In this document: positions 1 through 5,557 of the stretch, in pieces
Position numbering within the stretch: position 1 is the first letter of the stretch
How the letters are laid out: every line of letters begins with the position of its first letter
From: Candidatus Omnitrophota bacterium
Lineage (GTDB): Bacteria; Omnitrophota; Gorgyraeia; Gygaellales; Profunditerraquicolaceae
NCBI GenBank assembly: GCA_028713875.1
Contig: JAQTNM010000029.1
Coordinates: 1-11,229 of the forward strand
Length of the DNA: 11,229 nucleotides
Direction of reading: 5' to 3'
Made by a program: the position numbers and the translations under genes
The notes under the pieces: generated by a model
Database searches by the model: none
What the model was told of the DNA's origin: nothing
Seen by the model: the letters and a program-made list of their open reading frames with translations, nothing else

Positions 1-132
1 TTTATCTCGGCGTTTATAGTTGCGCTTGCGGCCATCCGGTTCCTTCTCGTTTTTATCAAGAAGCATACCTTTGTCCCGTTCGGGATGTACAGGATACTTG
101 TAGCTGCGGCATTCTGGCTTAAATTCAGGTAG
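1..132 (+). CDS. uppP: Undecaprenyl-diphosphatase UppP, C-terminal fragment (5' end outside window)
   Basis: The first 43 codons of the window, open from base 1 to a TAG at 130-132, encode the end of an UppP/BacA-like membrane protein. What is seen: a hydrophobic stretch (FISAFIVALAAIRFLLVF), then a short basic turn (IKKH), then TFVPFGMYRI and a last hydrophobic stretch. This matches the family's usual ending, in which a Lys/Arg-rich turn is followed by F-x-P-F-x-x-YRI and a final helix. The enzyme dephosphorylates undecaprenyl diphosphate at the membrane so that the lipid carrier can be reused for peptidoglycan synthesis. The catalytic residues lie in the missing N-terminal part, so function is inferred from the tail alone. 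The stop codon overlaps the Shine-Dalgarno of the next gene, so the two are probably cotranscribed. Confidence 0.8.
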   Translation, partial: FISAFIVALAAIRFLLVFIKKHTFVPFGMYRILVAAAFWLKFR

Positions 133-141
133 GAGGCAAGG

Positions 142-1041
142 ATGAGCATAATGGTTCTGGGAACAGTTGCGCTGGATACGGTAAAGACGCCTTTCGGCAT
201 AAGGAGGCATATGCTTGGAGGTTCTGCCGTGCATTTTGCCATGTCCGCCCGGCTATTTGCCGATGTCAACCTGGTGGCAATAGTGGGAGAGGATTTTCCG
301 CAGAGATATATTGATTTCCTGAAGAGAAAAAGCCTGATACTGACTTCACTGATCAGGACCACCGGTAAGACCTTTAAATGGCATGGTAAATATGAGAGAG
401 ACCTCAATACTGCATTAACACTCGGCACGGAGCTGGGGGTGTTACTGAGTTTTAAGCCCGCGGTTTCAGATAAACAGAAAAATATAAAACACATATTCCT
501 GGCTAATGTGGATCCCGATATACAGAAGCATCTATTGGGCCATATGCGTTCGCCTCACCTGGTGGGTCTGGACAGCATGAATTACTGGATGAAGCACAAA
601 CGTAAGGCCCTGGTGCAACTCTTAAAAAGAGTTGATATTTATGTGGCCAATGACGCTGAAGCCAGGGATCTTTCACAGGAACACAATCTCATTAAGGCCG
701 CCAGGCGCCTGCGTTCTTTGGGCCCCAGGATGGTCTTGATCAAGAAGGGCGAGCACGGCGTAATCTTATACAGCGACAAGTTCATATTTTCCTTGCCCGC
801 TTATCCTACGGATAAAGTGGTTGATCCTACCGGAGCCGGGGATACCTTTGCCGGGGCATTCATGGGTTATCTGACCAAGGTAAAGCGGATAGACGAAAGC
901 AGCCTTAAGAAGGCGGTCGTTTACGGGACTATTGCCGCATCATTCAATGTGGAGGGGTTCGGGCTGAATAAAACCAGCCGCCTCAAAATAGAGGATTTGG
1001 AAAAGCGGCTGTGCACTTTTAAAAGACTCGTTTCATTTTAA
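142..1041 (+). CDS. PfkB-family (ribokinase-like) carbohydrate/nucleoside kinase
   Basis: A 299-residue protein of the PfkB/ribokinase superfamily, which transfers phosphate from ATP to a sugar or nucleoside hydroxyl in the cytoplasm. Seen: an N-terminal strand with the substrate-side glycine motif LGGSAVHFA (25-33), the KKGEHG segment (201-206), and the PfkB signature DPTGAGDTFAGAFMGYL (228-244). D234 of GAGD is the expected catalytic base and the adjacent glycines form the anion hole. Length is normal for the family. The start at 142 is fixed by AGGAGG at 131-136, five bases upstream; that motif contains the end of the uppP stop codon. The substrate cannot be told from sequence, since motifs for ribose, fructose, adenosine and others are shared. 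The C-terminal tail is slightly basic and unremarkable. No terminator with a T-tract follows; the downstream space is filled by the hairpin repeat array. Confidence 0.88.
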   Translation: MSIMVLGTVALDTVKTPFGIRRHMLGGSAVHFAMSARLFADVNLVAIVGEDFPQRYIDFLKRKSLILTSLIRTTGKTFKWHGKYERDLNTALTLGTELGVLLSFKPAVSDKQKNIKHIFLANVDPDIQKHLLGHMRSPHLVGLDSMNYWMKHKRKALVQLLKRVDIYVANDAEARDLSQEHNLIKAARRLRSLGPRMVLIKKGEHGVILYSDKFIFSLPAYPTDKVVDPTGAGDTFAGAFMGYLTKVKRIDESSLKKAVVYGTIAASFNVEGFGLNKTSRLKIEDLEKRLCTFKRLVSF

Positions 1042-1047
1042 ATGAAG

Positions 1048-1100
1048 ACTCCCCGCAGAGCGTGGAGTAACCTAAGCGCTAAACGCCAGAGGCAGCGTTA
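1048..1100 (+). repeat. Two-hairpin repeat, unit 1 (3' arm shortened)
   Basis: Starts six bases after the kinase stop. Hairpin A (1048-1068) pairs ACTCC with GGAGT and CGC with GCG around an AGA triloop, with one C/T mismatch. Hairpin B begins at 1069 with AACCTAAGCGCT, then a bulge AAAC, GCC-AGA-GGC, and a short 3' arm AGCGTTA that pairs only in part (CGCT/AGCG, then TAA/TTA with a bulged G). The first 50 bases are identical to those of unit 2, 53 bases downstream, so this is a recent tandem duplication whose hairpin B lost its distal 3' arm. Confidence 0.85.
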
Positions 1101-1158
1101 ACTCCCCGCAGAGCGTGGAGTAACCTAAGCGCTAAACGCCAGAGGCAGCGCTTAGGTT
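1101..1158 (+). repeat. Two-hairpin repeat, unit 2 (complete)
   Basis: Hairpin A (1101-1121) has the same sequence as in unit 1. Hairpin B (1122-1158) is complete: a perfect 12-bp stem of AACCTAAGCGCT (1122-1133) with AGCGCTTAGGTT (1147-1158), enclosing a 4-nt bulge AAAC and a 3-bp GCC/GGC helix closed by an AGA triloop (1141-1143). Hairpins A and B abut with no spacer. No T-run follows, so it does not look like an intrinsic terminator. Strand is given as + because it is read through from the flanking genes, but the palindromes would fold on either strand. Confidence 0.88.
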
Positions 1159-1186
1159 AACCGCCAGAGGCAAATGCTAAACGAAA
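1159..1186 (+). repeat. Degenerate repeat remnant
   Basis: Between units 2 and 3 this stretch holds the core GCC-AGA-GGC (1163-1171) of hairpin B, preceded by AACC and followed by AAATGCTAAACG, but without complementary outer stem arms. It reads as a decayed or rearranged copy of the hairpin B core, which suggests that the array has expanded and contracted. Confidence 0.6.
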
Positions 1187-1242
1187 ACTCCGCGCATAGC
1201 GCGGAGTAAACAACCGCTAATCACCGGAGGTAGCGGTTGTTT
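1187..1242 (+). repeat. Two-hairpin repeat, unit 3 (diverged, structure kept)
   Basis: Hairpin A (1187-1207) is a perfect 9-bp stem, ACTCCGCGC with GCGCGGAGT around ATA; the C/T mismatch of units 1 and 2 is here a G-C pair. Hairpin B pairs AAACAACCGCT (1208-1218) with AGCGGTTGTTT (1232-1242), 11 bp, around a 4-nt bulge AATC and an ACC/GGT helix with a GGA triloop (1226-1228). Architecture is the same as in unit 2 (outer stem, 4-nt 5' bulge, 3-bp helix, triloop), although the outer-stem sequence differs on both arms. The stem ends one base before the yqeY Shine-Dalgarno. Confidence 0.85.
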
Positions 1243-1249
1243 AGGAGGG
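1243..1249 (+). promoter_or_regulatory. Shine-Dalgarno of yqeY, abutting repeat unit 3
   Basis: AGGAGGG lies five bases before the ATG at 1254 and decides that start. It follows the last base of the unit 3 outer stem directly. A second purine run, GGAGGT (1226-1231), sits inside the hairpin B loop and helix, too far from the ATG to serve as the main site. Folding of the stem would leave the true site single-stranded at its base. Whether this affects translation is inference. Confidence 0.75.
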
Positions 1250-1253
1250 TTAT

Positions 1254-1706
1254 ATGCTGGAAGAAAAAATCTTAAAAGAGTATCAGGAAGCGATGAAAGC
1301 CAGGGATACGCTTAAAAGTACGCTCTTGAGTTCCTTGCGCGCGGAGATAGTCAATGCCGCGATCAAAGAAAAAAAAGACAAGCTGGATGACAACGGTATT
1401 ATTGCGGTGATAAGGAAACAGGTAAAACAGCATCAAGATTCTATTGAGCAGTTCCAGAAAGGCGCAAGGCCCGAGTTGGCTGATAAAGAAAAGAAAGAGC
1501 TGCAGATACTGGAATCTTACCTGCCCAGACAGCTTTCGCCGGAAGAAATAAAGAAGATTATCGAAGAAGCCGTAGTATCCTGCGCTGCGCAGGGGCCCAA
1601 AGACATGGGTAAGGTAATGAAGGAGGTCATGGCTAAAACCGGAGCGGCCGCTGACCCCAAGCTTGTGAGCGAGCTGGTCAAAGAGAGGCTTTTGGGACCA
1701 GCTTAA
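1254..1706 (+). CDS. yqeY: GatB/YqeY domain protein
   Basis: A 150-residue YqeY-family protein, full length for the family. Seen: the N-terminal helical segment with AMKARD (13-18) and the following LR, a charged middle helix (FQKGARPELADKEKKE, 67-82), then LESYLPRQL (86-94) and KDMGKVM (116-122), all hallmarks of the family. The C-terminal half resembles the tRNA-binding tail domain of GatB, the amidotransferase that corrects mischarged Glu-tRNA(Gln) and Asp-tRNA(Asn). Stand-alone YqeY proteins are thought to act near tRNA, but their reaction is not established, so no specific role is claimed. The start is set by AGGAGGG at 1243-1249. No promoter is evident just upstream, so it is probably transcribed from the uppP-kinase side through the hairpin array. 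It ends in an intrinsic terminator, which separates it from the hydrogenase operon. Confidence 0.93.
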   Translation: MLEEKILKEYQEAMKARDTLKSTLLSSLRAEIVNAAIKEKKDKLDDNGIIAVIRKQVKQHQDSIEQFQKGARPELADKEKKELQILESYLPRQLSPEEIKKIIEEAVVSCAAQGPKDMGKVMKEVMAKTGAAADPKLVSELVKERLLGPA

Positions 1707-1712
1707 TTTTTT
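1672..1712 (+). terminator. Rho-independent terminator overlapping the end of yqeY
   Basis: AGCTGGTC (1672-1679) is the exact reverse complement of GACCAGCT (1696-1703). Inside it AAAG (1680-1683) can pair with CTTT (1689-1692), extending the stem past a TGG bulge. The yqeY stop TAA (1704-1706) follows the stem at once, and then comes a run of six T (1707-1712). The last nine codons of yqeY are therefore part of the terminator hairpin. Confidence 0.8.
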
Positions 1713-1714
1713 GA

Positions 1715-1743
1715 TTGACAATAAAGAGTAAATATAGTATCTT
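1715..1743 (+). promoter_or_regulatory. Candidate sigma-70 type promoter for the hydrogenase operon
   Basis: A perfect TTGACA (1715-1720) is followed after 17 bases by TATCTT (1738-1743), which matches the -10 consensus at four of six positions. It begins three bases after the yqeY terminator T-run, in AT-rich DNA, upstream of a long codirectional gene cluster. The start would fall near 1750, giving a leader of about 100 nt that contains the palindrome at 1773-1796. A rival -10 is discussed under that palindrome. Confidence 0.55.
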
Positions 1744-1772
1744 AAATAGACAATTTTTTTATTTTTAGGGTT

Positions 1773-1796
1773 TATTTGTGACAATTTTCACAAATA
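1773..1796 (+). promoter_or_regulatory. 24-bp palindromic operator, CRP/FNR-type or Rex-type
   Basis: Nine-base arms TATTTGTGA (1773-1781) and TCACAAATA (1788-1796) flank CAATTT; 11 of the 12 symmetric positions pair. It fits TGTGA-N6-TCACA, the CRP/FNR-family layout, exactly. It also fits a Rex half-site pair, TTGTGAC-AATT-TTCACAA, with one mismatch; Rex senses the NADH/NAD+ ratio. With the promoter at 1715-1743 the site lies downstream of the start, as for a repressor. Alternatively, if its centre (1784.5) is at -41.5, the -10 would be TAAAAC (1814-1819), a class II activator layout, giving a start near 1826. Sequence alone does not decide between them. Confidence 0.6.
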
Positions 1797-1849
1797 TTTA
1801 AGAATTTCTCTCCTAAAACATTTTTCCCTAAAAAAATCAAAGCCAGCAT

Positions 1850-2917
1850 ATGCAGGAAACATATTATCTGGAAACACAAAAATTAGCAGCTTTAATAAGC
1901 CGGCTTAAAGAAGAATTTAACGTATTTGTCCCGGCGCTTAAAGATCCGGATTTTACCAAAGAGCAGGACTATTCCTATGCCTGCTACGCAGACCCCGAAT
2001 CCCATTTCGTCTTTAATCCCTACCGTACGGTTGAGCCTTTAAAGATGTTTTTTACCAATCCCCTGGAAAAGGTAGCCGGATACTTCAATCCCGGCAACGA
2101 TGCGCCTGCGGCCCGAAAAACGATTATTTTCGGAGTCAAAAGCTGCGACCTGGCAGGGCATAAAGTCCAGGATTTTGTCTTTCTGGAAGGAGTGGAAGTT
2201 GATTCCCTGTACCGTTTAAGAAGGGAAAATACTATTTTTATTTCCAGCGACTGCACGGACTTTAAATCGGTCTGTCATTGCCTGGATTGGGAGATCCTGC
2301 CGTATCCGAGCGCCGGCTTTGACCTGAACCTGTCACCGCTCAATGAAGGATACGTGGTAGAGGTCGGTTCAAACAGGGGTAAAGAGCTTATAAAGCAATA
2401 TCAGATATATTTTATCCCCGCAAAAGAGGCGCAACTGGCGGCACGCAAGGTAAAAAGAGAGAACCTGGTAGGGCGTCTCAAAAAGCACCTGTTCCCTCAG
2501 AACCTGGTTTCCAGAAATATCGTACAGAGGCTGATGAAGGAAGGTTATAATCTTGATACCTGGCATGATTTTATGCTCTCTTGCGTTGAATGCGGCGGAT
2601 GTAATTTTATCTGTGATACCTGCCATTGTTTTCTGCTGGCAGATACCGCACAAGATAATCATAACCGGAGATTGCGGCTCTGGGATTCCTGTCAATACGC
2701 AAATTATGCCCGGGTTGCCGGAGGCGCCAATCCCCTAAAGGCCAGGGCCCAGAGACTGAGGTTTAGATTTACAAAAAAGTTTGATTTTTTCATAGATAAC
2801 CTGGGTGTACCTGCATGCTGCGGATGCGGCAGGTGCATTGAGGTTTGCCCCGGCAAGATCGATATCAGGGAGGTATTGAAGGACCTGGCCAAAAAGCTTA
2901 ATATAAGAGATGAATAG
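1850..2917 (+). CDS. hydB: Sulfhydrogenase beta subunit-like (HydB/AsrA family) double [4Fe-4S] protein
   Basis: A 355-residue cytoplasmic iron-sulfur protein of the HydB/AsrA family, close to the usual length. In sulfhydrogenases and anaerobic sulfite reductase this subunit passes electrons between the flavin subunit and the catalytic part. Seen: the family motif FGVKSCD (94-100), cysteines C135, C142 and C144 in the middle, a first cluster motif with C245, C248, C251 and C255 (plus C258 and C260), and a second with C323, C326, C329 and C333 followed by Pro. That supports two [4Fe-4S] clusters. The start must be the ATG at 1850: an in-frame stop lies at 1829-1831 and no other start codon lies between. 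There is no clear Shine-Dalgarno, unlike pfkB and yqeY. It is first in the operon and overlaps the FAD/NAD subunit by 8 nt. AsrA is the main alternative, but no AsrC-like sulfite reductase is present in the window. Confidence 0.82.
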   Translation: MQETYYLETQKLAALISRLKEEFNVFVPALKDPDFTKEQDYSYACYADPESHFVFNPYRTVEPLKMFFTNPLEKVAGYFNPGNDAPAARKTIIFGVKSCDLAGHKVQDFVFLEGVEVDSLYRLRRENTIFISSDCTDFKSVCHCLDWEILPYPSAGFDLNLSPLNEGYVVEVGSNRGKELIKQYQIYFIPAKEAQLAARKVKRENLVGRLKKHLFPQNLVSRNIVQRLMKEGYNLDTWHDFMLSCVECGGCNFICDTCHCFLLADTAQDNHNRRLRLWDSCQYANYARVAGGANPLKARAQRLRFRFTKKFDFFIDNLGVPACCGCGRCIEVCPGKIDIREVLKDLAKKLNIRDE

Positions 2918-3725
2918 TATATACCGGCCGCAAGAGGCAGTTATTGAAGACGTAATCATTGAAAGCCCGAACATCAAGACCTTTGTTTTGAGGCCTAAGC
3001 AGGAGTTTTCCTTCCGCACCGGCCAGTTTCTTGAATTGACCCTGCCCGGGGTAGGAGAGGCTCCGTTTACGCCCTCCTCAGACCCTAACATAAAAGATAA
3101 GATGGATGTAACCATTATGAGCGCAGGCAAGGTTACCCGGGCGCTGCACAATATTGCGAAAGATACTACGGTAGGCATACGCGGCCCCTACGGCAAGGGC
3201 TATCCCCTGGATAAATTCGCAGGCAGGGATATCCTCATCGTAGGCGGAGGGGTGGGGCTGGCGCCTTTACGTTCGCTGCTCTTGAGCCTGTTTGCGGATA
3301 TCGATAAGTATAATAAAGTGGTATTGCGTTACGGCGCGCGTACTCCGCACGACATAATATATAAAGGATTAATACCGCAGTGGTCAAAGATCAAAAAAGT
3401 GGACCTTGCCCTTACCGTTGATGTGGGCGATCCTTCCTGGAAGGGGCATGTGGGCCTGGTTACCACTATATTAAAGGACCTGCCCCTGGATATAAAAAAG
3501 ACGACTGCAATAGTTTGTGGCCCGCCCATAATGATGAAGTTCGTCAACTTCAAGCTTCTCGACCTTGGATTCATGCCGCAAGACATATATTTATCCATGG
3601 AGAAGAATATGTCCTGCGGCCTGGGCAAGTGCGGGCATTGCCGCATGGGCAGGTATTATACCTGCAAGGACGGCCCGGTGTTTACTTACGAGGAAATAAA
3701 AGATATACCGGAGATCTGGGATTAA
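2910..3725 (+). CDS. hydG: Sulfhydrogenase gamma subunit-like (HydG/AsrB family) FAD/NAD(P)-binding [2Fe-2S] protein
   Basis: A 271-residue ferredoxin-reductase-like protein. It should exchange hydride with NAD(P)H through FAD and pass single electrons to its own [2Fe-2S] cluster and on to the HydB-like partner. Seen: an N-terminal flavin-binding barrel with FRTGQFLEL (35-43) and APFTPSS (51-57); RGPYGKGYPL (91-100); the nucleotide-binding loop VGGGVGLAPLRSLL (111-124); CGPPIMM (203-209); and the C-terminal cluster motif with C236, C241, C244 and C252, then DGPVF. This matches the gamma subunit of archaeal sulfhydrogenase and AsrB. NADH versus NADPH preference cannot be read reliably. The symbol follows sulfhydrogenase usage and has nothing to do with the [FeFe]-hydrogenase maturase HydG. 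The start codon lies within the end of the preceding gene, which suggests translational coupling. Confidence 0.88.
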   Translation: MNSIYRPQEAVIEDVIIESPNIKTFVLRPKQEFSFRTGQFLELTLPGVGEAPFTPSSDPNIKDKMDVTIMSAGKVTRALHNIAKDTTVGIRGPYGKGYPLDKFAGRDILIVGGGVGLAPLRSLLLSLFADIDKYNKVVLRYGARTPHDIIYKGLIPQWSKIKKVDLALTVDVGDPSWKGHVGLVTTILKDLPLDIKKTTAIVCGPPIMMKFVNFKLLDLGFMPQDIYLSMEKNMSCGLGKCGHCRMGRYYTCKDGPVFTYEEIKDIPEIWD

Positions 3726-3730
3726 AGTAT

Positions 3731-4222
3731 ATGAAACGCTTATTTATTGACTTGGATATCTGCGATAACTGCAAAGAATGCGTTGCCTGCTGCAGTTATT
3801 TCTATCATCCGCAGAATAACGGCATAAGCTCTCTGCGGGAATACGCCACTTTCGCTACGATATGCCGGCACTGCGAAGAGGCGCCCTGCGTAAATTCCTG
3901 CTATCATAACGCGCTTGAGAGGGCTGCGGACGGCCACATCAAGCGTTATAAGATGCGCTGCACCAGCTGTAAGTCCTGCAGCATTGCCTGTCCATTCGGT
4001 ATAATTTTCCAGGACTTTATACCCTACCTGGATTCTCAATGCGATTATTGCACTGGCGTATCCGGAAAACTGCCCAAGTGCGTTACCAGCTGCCCGGAAA
4101 AAGCCATAGAGATCAAAGAAGTAGAAGAAAACCCTGAGGAGAATATCTATTTTGTGGGCGAGCACCTGGCAGTACATACCCGGAAATGGTCCAGGGAGGT
4201 TGTTTCGGCGAAGAAAAAATGA
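3731..4222 (+). CDS. Four-cluster [4Fe-4S] electron-transfer protein (HycB/HydN/CooF-like)
   Basis: A 163-residue ferredoxin-like protein of the type found beside formate hydrogenlyase and CO-linked hydrogenases. Sixteen cysteines fall into four groups, each of the sort that holds a [4Fe-4S] cluster: C11-C14-C17-C21, C45-C48-C53-C57, C77-C80-C83-C87 (then Pro), and C104-C107-C117-C121 (then Pro). It has no membrane segment or signal peptide, so it should sit on the cytoplasmic face. The frame is open further upstream, to 3515, but that part overlaps the HydG-like gene and lacks family residues; ATG 3731, five bases after the previous stop, gives the normal N-terminus MKRLFID. Inferred role: the wire between the HydB/HydG-like pair and the hydrogenase small subunit. 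The last 40 residues are charged and variable. The stop overlaps the next start (ATGA). Confidence 0.85.
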   Translation: MKRLFIDLDICDNCKECVACCSYFYHPQNNGISSLREYATFATICRHCEEAPCVNSCYHNALERAADGHIKRYKMRCTSCKSCSIACPFGIIFQDFIPYLDSQCDYCTGVSGKLPKCVTSCPEKAIEIKEVEENPEENIYFVGEHLAVHTRKWSREVVSAKKK

Positions 4223-5130
4223 AGACATTATTCAATTATTTGATATTCCCGGGTTTTTTGTTCAGCGCGATGATAGGCCTGCTTGCCGGATGGCTTGACC
4301 GGAAAGTAACGGCCAGGATCCAGTGGCGCGTCGGCCCCCCGTGGTATCAGAATTTTACCGACATTATAAAACTTTCAGGCAAGGAGACCGTTGTTCCGCA
4401 AGGGGCGCGGATAACTTTCTTATTATCGCCTTACCTGGGGCTTTTAGGGCTGGTTTTAGGCGCAACGATATTGGGGCAGACCGTATTTTTTTCCGGACAG
4501 GGCTTTACAGGTGACCTGATCGTGGTGGTATATCTCATGGCAATCCCGGCAATAGCCGTTATGACCGGTGCTTCCAGCTCCGCTAACCCCCTGGCATCAG
4601 TGGGCGCATCGCGTGAGATGAAATTACTCCTGGGTTACGAATTGCCTTTTATATTGGCTATAATTACGGTCATAGTGAAGTCAAACGGAGCTATCAGGCT
4701 GGGGGAGATTATCAACCACCAAGCCGCTTACGGTTCTTCGGTTTTTTCTTTGTCCGGAGCCATCGCCTTTATCGTGGCTTTATTATGCGTACAGGCCAAA
4801 CTTGGTTTTGCCCCTTTTGACATTGCCGAGTGTGAGCAGGAGATAATGGGCGGGACATTGATTGAATATTCCGGGTTGCCTCTTGCGGTATTTAAATTGA
4901 CCAAGGCCGTCCTGCTTAGCACAACCTTGTTATTTTTGATTATCCTGTTTCTGGGCAAAGACCTGAGCCCCGCATTCTTAATTTTAAAGTTTATAATGAT
5001 ACTGGTGATCGCTATCCTGATAAAAAATACCAATCCGCGTTTACGCATTGACCAGGCCTTAAGGTTCTTCTGGGGTCCGCTTACCATACTGGGGTTGGTC
5101 GGTCTGGTTCTAGCAACTAGAGGATTATGA
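4219..5130 (+). CDS. Group 4 [NiFe] hydrogenase membrane anchor (NuoH/HycD/EchB/MbhM-like)
   Basis: A 303-residue integral membrane protein with about eight hydrophobic helices, equivalent to NuoH of complex I. It anchors the hydrogenase core and carries the charged path that links electron transfer to the antiporter arm. Seen: DRKVTARIQWRVGP (27-40), the form of the NuoH ERK-x-x-AR-x-Q-x-R-x-GP motif; DIIKLSGKE (48-56) on the first cytoplasmic loop; and FDIAECEQEIMGGTLIEYSG (200-219), the acidic loop that faces the NuoB/NuoD-like subunits. The frame is open from an upstream ATG at 4186, but ATG 4219 is preferred: it overlaps the previous stop as ATGA, and the protein then begins with a short polar stretch leading straight into helix 1. 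Upstream residues MVQGGCFGEEK look non-family. The next gene overlaps by 4 nt. Confidence 0.9.
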   Translation: MKTLFNYLIFPGFLFSAMIGLLAGWLDRKVTARIQWRVGPPWYQNFTDIIKLSGKETVVPQGARITFLLSPYLGLLGLVLGATILGQTVFFSGQGFTGDLIVVVYLMAIPAIAVMTGASSSANPLASVGASREMKLLLGYELPFILAIITVIVKSNGAIRLGEIINHQAAYGSSVFSLSGAIAFIVALLCVQAKLGFAPFDIAECEQEIMGGTLIEYSGLPLAVFKLTKAVLLSTTLLFLIILFLGKDLSPAFLILKFIMILVIAILIKNTNPRLRIDQALRFFWGPLTILGLVGLVLATRGL

Positions 5131-5555
5131 TGGACTTTAGATTAAAAGCCCTGACCAAATCTATCTGGGTATTTCATATCAGCACCGCCTCCTGCAATAA
5201 TTGCGATATTGAAATACTGGATTGCATTACCCCCAGGTTCGACGTAGAAAGGTTCGGCATCCAGCTCATCGGTTCGGTCAGGCATGCGGACGCGCTTTTG
5301 GTTACCGGAGTAGTCAACCGTAAAGCCGCACCGCTTCTTAAAAAAGTTTATGCGCAGGCACCCAAGCCCTGCGTTGTTGTGGCGGTGGGCCAGTGCGCCC
5401 TTTCTCAGAATATGTTCAGGTTCGGCTATAACTGTCCGGAGCCGCTGGATAAGATTCTGCCCGTGGATGTATATATCCCGGGCTGTCCCCCGAAGCCCGA
5501 GGCGATCATCGACGGCATTGTCAAGCTGGTCAATAAAGTGAGGCAGAAGAAATAA
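5127..5555 (+). CDS. Group 4 [NiFe] hydrogenase small subunit (NuoB/EchC/MbhJ-like)
   Basis: A 142-residue small subunit with a single proximal [4Fe-4S] cluster, the last relay before the Ni-Fe site. The four ligands are C23, C26, C90 (GQCALS) and C120 (PGCPPKPE). The length and the single cluster are typical of group 4 enzymes, whereas small subunits of uptake hydrogenases are longer with three clusters. The first motif reads CNNCDIEIL, where Ech and Mbh enzymes usually have CNGCDIE, so there is a Gly-to-Asn change between two ligands. No Tat signal is present, so the protein is cytoplasmic, docked on the membrane anchor. The start at 5127 overlaps the previous stop (ATGA). A second ATG at 5130 is equally possible and has slightly better spacing from AGAGG upstream; the difference is one residue. 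Confidence 0.92.
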   Translation: MMDFRLKALTKSIWVFHISTASCNNCDIEILDCITPRFDVERFGIQLIGSVRHADALLVTGVVNRKAAPLLKKVYAQAPKPCVVVAVGQCALSQNMFRFGYNCPEPLDKILPVDVYIPGCPPKPEAIIDGIVKLVNKVRQKK

Positions 5556-5557
5556 TT

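Noticed and set aside
1048..1158. Intrinsic terminator for the kinase gene
   Set aside because: The stems are strong, but no T-run follows any of them, and yqeY downstream lacks an evident promoter of its own.
1048..1242. CRISPR array or tRNA-like gene in the repeat region
   Set aside because: Repeats are adjacent or nearly so, without unique spacers of constant length, and are palindromic two-hairpin units; no cloverleaf with a T-loop motif is present.
1272..1784. A 170-codon open frame on the minus strand opposite yqeY
   Set aside because: It lies fully across a well-conserved YqeY gene and its terminator, its translation shows no family motif, and its length follows from the codon pattern of the + strand gene.
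1850..3725. Anaerobic sulfite reductase (AsrA-AsrB)
   Set aside because: The two proteins share families with AsrA and AsrB, but no AsrC-like siroheme subunit follows; hydrogenase genes follow instead in the same packed operon.
3515..3730. Longer N-terminus for the four-cluster ferredoxin
   Set aside because: The added residues overlap the HydG-like gene, look non-homologous, and the ATG at 3731 gives the normal family start five bases after the previous stop.
4186..4218. Earlier start (ATG 4186) for the NuoH-like subunit
   Set aside because: It would add eleven polar residues not typical of the family; ATG 4219 overlaps the previous stop as ATGA, like several other junctions in the operon.
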